From: Rosa chinensis
Lineage: Eukaryota > Streptophyta > Magnoliopsida > Rosales > Rosaceae
Length of the DNA: 64,000 nucleotides
Direction of reading: 5' to 3'
Assembly: GCF_002994745.2 (NCBI RefSeq)
Contig: NC_037092.1
Span: 23,523,001-23,587,000 of the forward strand
The notes under the pieces are model-generated. The model was not told where the DNA came from. It did not search any database and worked only from the letters and a program-made list of their open reading frames with translations. A program made the translations under genes and the position numbers. Below are positions 57,056 to 64,000 of this stretch, piece after piece (within the stretch, counting starts at the first letter, position 1; each line of letters starts with the position of its first letter).

Positions 57056-58140
57056 AGAGAAGCATCTATCGTCAATAAAAAGAAAAGTGAAAAAGACGTG
57101 CATTGAAAAAAAGGGGGAAAAGACATGGCAATTAACTTGGACCATATATACCTCAGTCAATTTGAGGAGTACGTCATGATGTTTTGACTGTTAACGATGT
57201 GTAAGTCTGTAAGACATGTATGATTTAAACCCTAAACATGACATGAACCAATAGATGTGTGGTCCTCAAAAGCCAAATGGATCGGTTCAACTTGTCTAAC
57301 CTGACTAATTAGACATGCAACTTATCTATATGCAGCTGATGTCGCCTTGTTTGTCCTTTTGGGTGACTCAGTGAGTCTAGCTTTTATACATAAATCAAGT
57401 TTTGATGGCAACATAATCATTAATTCATGTACCTAAGAAGGGAACAACTCATGTTGGACTGTGATCTTTAAAACAATATAAAATCGGGTTTTTATTATAG
57501 GTGAGGTTTGGACTTTTTCAGACCTGACAAAATGGTACCTAAACTTTTAAAGTGATCAAATATATATTTGAACTTCCAAAACCACATTAATAAGGTGATT
57601 CTATCTTTATTCCGTTGTCCCTCCGTTAAGTGTAGGGGCAAATCAGACATTTTACTCAAATTGACTACTAAAATGATTGTCATAATCCCAACACTTTTCA
57701 TGTGAAATTTTCCATCATATTTTATCTCAAATTATTGTTTCTCAATAAATAATAACAGCAATCATTTCAAAAATTATTGCAATTAATTTTTACAAAGTAA
57801 AATTGAGGAACAAAAAAAAAGTGATTGTACAACAAAGTATTTATTCATCTTTATAATAATACTATTTTTATATATAAGAATTTGGTATGTCTATTTGTTT
57901 TAAGACAATCACTTGGTTGACTTACCGTAATTTTTCTTATTTTATTATTTTATTGTCAGTTAATATGCATGCATGGCTATTAGGGTCATTATGCTTCATT
58001 TTTTTTAAATATTTTGTTGTATAAACACTTTTTTGTTTTGTTTCTTAAATTAACTTTATAAAAACGAATTACAATTCTAGGCTAATTTTTAAAGAACAAT
58101 AAAAATTATTCAAGAAAACATGATGCTGGAATGTTGGATA
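57056..58140. other. AT-rich intergenic sequence
   Basis: No gene is seen. Around 57505-57680 the phrase AAATGGTACCTAAACTTTTAAAG resembles one arm of the MITE families with GGTACC ends, but no partner arm was found. Confidence 0.45.
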
Positions 58141-58359
58141 TGTTGTAGAGAAACTGAAATTGAGAGGAAATTGCTGTGTATTCTCATTGATAATAGGAGC
58201 ATCTTTATATAGAGGATTACAATGCATAAAATCTCAATCATACAAGGAAAGTAATCGTACATTGAATAGGAATCTAGATCCTTTTAATTTAACCATATTA
58301 CCACTAGATCAAGTAACCTCGAGTTTGGGCCAAACACAAATTAGGGTTTTACTTGAACA
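58141..58359 (-). repeat. 3' LTR of the minus-strand copia element
   Basis: On the plus strand it starts TGTTGTAGAG and ends TTGAACA, next to CTCCCCCTT (polypurine tract on the minus strand). It resembles the solo LTR at 10962-11139. The left edge is set by that comparison. Confidence 0.7.
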
Positions 58360-58369
58360 CTCCCCCTTG

Positions 58370-61300
58370 TGTTGCCCAAATGCGGTGCTTCTCTCGTTGC
58401 CTCGTTAAAAAACCTTGCCGAGTAACAAAAACCCAGTGGGACAAAAATAACCTCGGTCGAAGGGGAAAAAGAGCACAACACACCCTTCACGTTTCAAGGT
58501 GAACATGTAGACAACTCTCCCTGATGTCTACGTCTCCCCCTGATGACTATGATAATGAGAGTTCAGAAAATTTTCGCAAGCCAATTCTTGCCACATGTTT
58601 CTCGAAAGTGGATTTGGGCAATGACTTAGTAAACAAGTCTGCCACATTATCCTCAGATCGAACCTAGTTCACTTTGGTATTTGAGGAGAGTCTGTTGTTG
58701 CTGATTATGCTTGGTGTTGTCGCTTTTGATGTGGTCTAGCTTCATTTGTTCAAAACGAACAGCATAATCCTAAATGATGGTAGGCTCATCTTGTGGTAGA
58801 CTTCAAACCACAATTTGTTCGAACATGCGTAATTATGGATCCAATCCATAAACATTCACGAACACTTCATGAAGAGAAATAATTTCTGCCTGGTTCGAAG
58901 ATATAGTGACTACGGTCTGTTCTGTAGACCTCCAAGATATCACGGTCTTTTCCCATGGTGAACACTTAACCAGTTTGGGAGCGACCTTTGTGTGGGTCAG
59001 AGAGGTACCCAACATCAGCAAAAAGTTTCAAAACACTTATATCGTTTTGGGATGGGGATAGAGAACGCAGACCAGCGTTGGTGGCGTTTCTGGTGTGTGA
59101 TGGGTCCGAATCCATCATCTCTCTATAGGGATAGAACAAGCCCATATCAATCGTACATCTCAAGTATTGAAAGATGTCTTTTACACCAATCAAAATGGCG
59201 TCGCGTTGGCGCAGAGCTATACCTTAGCTAACAAGTTCACTACAAATGAGATGTCCGGTCCTGTACATTAAGCTAAGTACAATAATGTGCCTATTGTACT
59301 CAAGTAAGGCACTTCTGCCTCTAGCGCATCTTCGTCATCATCCTTCAGACGAAGAGGATCATTTTCAGGATCAAGAGTAAGGACGATCATGGGGGTGCTT
59401 GAAGGTTTGACCTTGTCAAAATGCCTAAGCATTTATCAACACGATGCTCAAGTTCCAAACCGAGACATAATCGTGTTCTCCCAAAATCCTCCATCTCAAA
59501 CTCGGATTTGAAGTGTTCACCGGTTTCCCTTAACTCTTTAAGGGCTTCTAATGAAGATCATGTCCAACATGAACCGCGATGGAATCCGAAACTTGTTATG
59601 GAAATGCATGGGCATATCCCTTCCCAATCAAGTTGTCATTTTAGCGAGCGTTTCAACCTCTTTGTAAACGCGCTCCGTGGTTTAGAGCCACTTGACTTGG
59701 GTAAATGAAGTTCACCATGAACCTTCATGTATATTCCTTATCTAGATCCCTATAGAGATACGTAGTGACCACATTTGTAAGCTGCATGTTCAGTTATTCG
59801 GAAACTACCAAACTGGTAAGGTAGTGGAGTGCAATGACATCCATTACGAGAGAATATGTCTCATCGTAGTCGATTCCAGGGCGTTTTGTGAGGAGCCTTG
59901 CACCATAAGGGGAGATTGCCATCTATTTTTCTCACCACACTTTCTAACGAAGACCCATTAGTCAATAGGTTTTATGTTAGGAGGTGTTGGCATCACTAGC
60001 TTGAAAACCTTCCTCTTCATTAGAGAATCCATCTTAACCTCGATCGCATCTTTCCATTTAGGCCAGATTTCTCTACGTTGGCATTCATTCATCAACGGAC
60101 CGTGGTTCGATATCATCTGACTCAACAAACTCATGCGCAACAAAATGCGCGATTACTTCATCAATCATGATGGAGTTTCTATCCCACGTCTCATGTACAC
60201 TAATGTAATTTTCATAGAGCTCTATATTCTCAGGAATAGGTTCTGACGTTGAGGCGTCTCCCAACAATAACCATAACCCAGAAGATTCTCATGAGATGGA
60301 TTTTGAGTGTCGATGACCAAAGGATTGGAGTGTGCCAAAGCATCCTTCAAACCTACGGGCCTCCCATTCATCCTAGCTGGGGCCATGGCCTATAACGCCA
60401 GAGTGCCACTCTCTTTGGTGTTGGCGCCATGCTTACCTCCCTGTAGGGTGGCACTACGTCCTCTCGTAGGGACGTCTTTCCTTGTAGGCTTGTTTGCAGC
60501 ATATTTGTGTGATCTCGTCACTTTAACAGGGATCGAGATGAGACATAGTGGGGACAGGCCACGACAATTCCTGTCGTTCTTGCTAAACATCCGTATTCTT
60601 ATCTCCCCCTAACGACGGGAAGACTGTCTCATCAAAGTGACAACTCGCAAATCTAGCGGTAATGAGATCGCCTTGCAAGGGCATTAAGTGGCAGACAATT
60701 GTTGGAGTCTCAAATCCAACGTAGTTGCCCATTCGTCTGTAAGGACCCATCATAGAGTGTTGTGGCGGCGCAATTGTCACATAAATGGCTCACTCAAATA
60801 TGCGTAAGTACGATACTTGTACCCAGTCACTAACTGTAACGTAGAGGTACATTGAGTAGCGGTGGATCATAGACGAATTAGCATAGTTGCATGCGATATT
60901 GCCTCACCCCAAGCAGATATAAGGAGATTAGTGCGCATTACCAATGTCCAAACTACCATCGTAGTCGTTTCCGCAAGACCATTTGGGTGTGTACATGGGA
61001 ATGTGATGTCCAAGATCAGTCCCATTGCAATATCCATCGAAAGTCTTTTGATGTAAACTCTCTAGATAGTCAAATCCAATTGACTGAATAGGATGATCCG
61101 GGGAGTGAGCCCGTTGTCATATGATATGTGCTAGGAATGTAGCATAAGCAGCATTTATAGGTGGACAATGGCACAACACGTGACCAGCGTGTTTGCGTGT
61201 CAACCAACATCATGAAATATTTAAGCGTCCGCAAGTTGGTTGAATCAATCCACAGAATCCCCATGGATTCTATATAAGAACAGAATGAGTATGTTCATTT

Positions 61301-62440
61301 CCTTTGCATAGGACGGTCTTAGTCCTAATTTCCCTAAGGAACGGGCTTTGTAAAAACAAGCGAGAGGCTTTAGAAGCAACCAATGAATATTTTGGTTAGG
61401 CCTGAGTGTCTGAAACGCTATTTGAAGCAAGTTGGTGATTGCAGCATCACCTGGGGCGCCATCACCATGATGGACGCTATCCATGGTGTCATGGATAGGG
61501 ACTGTGCCAGCCCCAGGCTGGTGGTGGACGGAGGCGGTGCCCTAGGCAGCAGCTTCGGTCACACTTAGTCTAGAAATCAACTTTTGATTCATGCTTCGTT
61601 TCGCTCGAAAGGAATGATGTCCATGTGAAGTCTTTAGTAGACGGATCATCATATCATGACTAGAATGCTCTATCCTGTCGTGACAAAGCCAATATGTATC
61701 TAAATCCAAGAGATCTTCTCTCATAACTTTATTGGATTAATAGCTCGAATAGTGACATAGAATCCACTAGAGAGACACATAAACTTCTCTAAGATGCGCC
61801 TTTGTTCGCAATCATTAAAGGTATTGCAAAGGAACTCATTTCCGTTCTCTACATGCGTTTTCGCATGGAATCCGTTGGCTATTCATAGGTGCGATTGGTC
61901 TTAGGAGCGTAGAGAGTTTCTGTGACAGTAATTAGGTGCCATTTGGCAAGTGGAACTTGGGCTATTCCATGTCCTTGAATTAATATTGATGGCCCAGCCA
62001 TCGTAGTCACAAAAGTCATATGCTCATAATCAAAATGGAGTCATAAAGAACTCAAAATTTTATTCATAAGCCAACGGAGTTACATCATTGTCTCTTTGAC
62101 TAAACAAAATCTAATCCAAAATGATAGCTAATGCAAAACAATGGTAGTCGTCTAACTTCTTTCGGTAATTCCAAAATAAATGTGACCAGGTGAGTAGAGA
62201 GATGTCGGTGGAGCAAGGCTCGCTTAAGTACCACTAATCTCAGAACCTTCCTAGACATCACACTTACTTTGAGTGAGCCTACTTTGAAGAAAAACTAAAC
62301 CATTGGCATTTACTACAAAAATATATGGCAATTGCCTATTACATCTCTTGGACAAATAAAGACTTAAACAGAATTGGCGATCTATTGATCCCAGCCAGAT
62401 TTGTAGTCTTCAACCCTTCATTCTAGATCATCTTCTTGAT
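58370..62440 (-). pseudogene. Copia Pol remnants
   Basis: Broken frames keep recognisable pieces in minus-strand order. These are a pre-integrase-like DTYWLCHDRIEHSSHDMMIRL (61724-61542), a linker (60267-60085), the RT start WPKWKDAIEVKMDSLMKRKV (near 60060) and FQYLRCTIDMGLFYP before RNase H (59193-58966). RNase H VISWRSTEQTVVTISSNQAE lies at about 58950-58890. Stops and frameshifts occur throughout, and no continuous catalytic RT is left. Confidence 0.75.
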
Positions 62441-62444
62441 CTTC

Positions 62445-63476
62445 TTATTCCATATAGTGAGGTTCTCTTGCTTCACAATATGCTTTGTAGGCGGTGACGA
62501 TTTCTTCACGACCTCTACAAATGTGTGCCCAATGATCAGACACTCCACATCGAGAACATGCATCTCTTTGCTCAAACTCCATTGATTGAGGCGCTTTGAA
62601 AGCGTCATTTAGATGGCTCTTAGTGTTGGAGGCGCCACCAACATGGCCAGAGGCGTTGCCTCCCTCTCTCTTTCCACGTTTACCTCTTCGGTTCCGTGTT
62701 CGCCTATTTTGGCGATTACCTTCCCAAGTAGAGCGATTATATGGACCAGAACGTCCAAATGTATTCCTAAGATTAGGGTTTCGCTCTTGGCGTCCTCTCT
62801 TTGGGGCGCGACTATAATTGGATTCCGGAATATGCTCTGTTTCCACGGATCTCGAATTATAGTTCTTCACAAGGATGTTGTCATGCTTTTCAGCGACATT
62901 CATAGCTCCAATGAGCTCATGAAACCTTGTGATTCGTCTTGCAGTAACATCGATTCGATAGTTCTTAGCAACCATCAATGCAGAGACGGGGAAAGTAGAG
63001 AGAGTCTTCTCAATCAACATCGCATTTGTGATCTCTTTACCACATAATTCCATTAAGGATTTAATGAGAAGTGCTTTCGAGTTATAGTCAAGAACTGACT
63101 TGAAATCACAGAAGAGGAGGCTATGCCATCTCACTTCTAGGTCAGGAAGCAGGGAGTCACGAACGTTGCCAAATCTATCTTCTAGTGAGACCCACAGCCT
63201 TCTGGGGTCTTCTTCATTCATACACTCGTATTGGAGCGAATCATCCATATGACGTGTCATTAGGATGATGGCTTTCGCTTTATGTACCTCTAAGGCTGCT
63301 CTATTTGCTTCCAAAGCTTGAGCTTGCTCAACAGTTAGCATGTCCTGGCTAGGCTCGAGAATTGTATCCAAGATTCCATCGGCCTTGAGATGCTGGCGGA
63401 TATCACGAACCCACCTGTGATATTCAGAGCCAGTTGTTCCCAATTGAGCAAAGTCCAATTTGTTCAGGTGACTCAT
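62445..63476 (-). CDS. Copia Gag, intact frame
   Basis: I choose the MSHLNKLDFAQLG start, because copia Gag proteins of this type open this way; the frame extends 35 codons further upstream. The product is 343 aa. A Gag core reads YHRWVRDIRQHLKADGI, then DPRRLWVSLEDRFGNVRDSL and LLPDLEVRWHSLLFCDFKSV. An Arg/Gly/Asn-rich basic segment and one zinc knuckle, CSRCGVSDHWAHIC, follow. Gag builds the particle and binds RNA. The intact frame contrasts with the heavily broken Pol. Confidence 0.85.
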   Translation of the reverse strand: MSHLNKLDFAQLGTTGSEYHRWVRDIRQHLKADGILDTILEPSQDMLTVEQAQALEANRAALEVHKAKAIILMTRHMDDSLQYECMNEEDPRRLWVSLEDRFGNVRDSLLPDLEVRWHSLLFCDFKSVLDYNSKALLIKSLMELCGKEITNAMLIEKTLSTFPVSALMVAKNYRIDVTARRITRFHELIGAMNVAEKHDNILVKNYNSRSVETEHIPESNYSRAPKRGRQERNPNLRNTFGRSGPYNRSTWEGNRQNRRTRNRRGKRGKREGGNASGHVGGASNTKSHLNDAFKAPQSMEFEQRDACSRCGVSDHWAHICRGREEIVTAYKAYCEAREPHYME

Positions 63477-64000
63477 CCTGAAAGAGAACAAGAAATTATG
63501 GTTAGTTTTGGAGCGAAAAAGGCAACCACGAAAACAAATAAAATTTCTGAGCGTAGTCGCTTCCAAGAAATTCGATTCCAAGAGGGGTTGGATTAGATCG
63601 AAACAATGATGTTTGCGGTCGATCGTTTTATCTCAACAAACTCTAAGTTTGGAGAACTCTACAAGCTCTAAGCTTGGAGTGAGCACGAACCCTCACAGTT
63701 CGGCTTTATTTGGTCTCCCCTATGATAAAGAAAGGGGGGTAGAAGAAGGGAGGTTGCAAATCCCCGAAAAAGAAGAGAAATTAAATTTAAAAACTCTAAA
63801 AAAATAGGAACGTTTAGTAAAAAATACCTCGAAATAGGTCGCCGGAAAATTTGACCTGAAAAAGTTGCCTGAAAGTGGTCGGAAAATGGCCGGAAAAGTC
63901 ACCGGAAAGTGGCCCGAAAAGTCGTTGACCGTGGGTTGACCGGAGGGCTAACGTGGCACTGATGCTGATGTGGCAGTGGGTCCCTGTGCTGACCGTGGCT
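63477..64000 (-). other. Leader region of the minus-strand copia element
   Basis: This is the untranslated region between the Gag start and the 5' LTR, which is outside the window. It is rich in GGCCGGAAA-like repeats near 63840-63950. No gene is seen. Confidence 0.5.

Larger units (their letters stand above)
58141..64000 (-). mobile_element. Decayed minus-strand Ty1/copia element, 5' end beyond the window
   Basis: A 3' LTR (58141-58359) is followed, going right, by a polypurine tract and copia RNase H, RT and pre-integrase fragments in broken frames. An intact Gag frame (63476-62445) and a long leader to the window edge come next. The 5' LTR is not reached. Pol has many stops, so the element is dead apart from Gag. 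Confidence 0.85.

Overview
The window is nuclear DNA of a flowering plant, almost certainly a eudicot. It is AT-rich and intron-rich, and it carries plant-specific LRR-malectin receptor kinases plus Ty1/copia, Ty3/gypsy, CACTA, hAT, Mutator-like, Helitron and SINE-like elements. The gene family and TE types would fit Rosaceae, but I cannot prove the species.

Layout. 1-6323: 3' part of a Tat-type Ty3/gypsy element (integrase end, a three-exon antisense gene, a ~59-bp tandem array, 3' LTR). It sits inside a decayed copia element whose 3' half continues to ~8871. 8872-11430: gene-poor, with a Helitron 3' end and a solo copia LTR. 11431-21067 (minus): intact 24-exon LRR-malectin receptor kinase, predicted 1025 aa. 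22701-35680 (minus): tandem paralogue with the same 24-exon structure, predicted 1027 aa, whose introns hold several fold-back elements. 36100-37870: degenerate repeat and a hAT element with a perfect 8-bp target duplication. 38250-53870: broken third kinase copy (parts of exons 3-4 and intron 2), split by a 5.5-kb CACTA element and, 82 bp further on, a 9.3-kb copia element. The copia RNase H is itself interrupted by a composite of two different small LTR elements. 54040-58140: fold-back MITEs. 58141-64000: decayed minus-strand copia with an intact gag ORF.

The two kinase reading frames are the only convincing host genes. Exon-by-exon splicing gives lengths divisible by three for both (3078 and 3084 nt), with all catalytic motifs present. 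They are predicted plasma-membrane receptors with an ectodomain of LRRs and malectin.

The most unusual items are these. (1) Two non-identical LTR elements lie head to tail between one shared 5-bp target duplication, and the 4-bp junction equals the unprocessed ends expected of joined cDNAs. (2) The CACTA element has palindrome-rich ends and carries fragments resembling an HDDC2-type HD-domain gene and a FYVE-finger gene. (3) The antisense intron-containing gene of the Tat element has a single in-frame stop.
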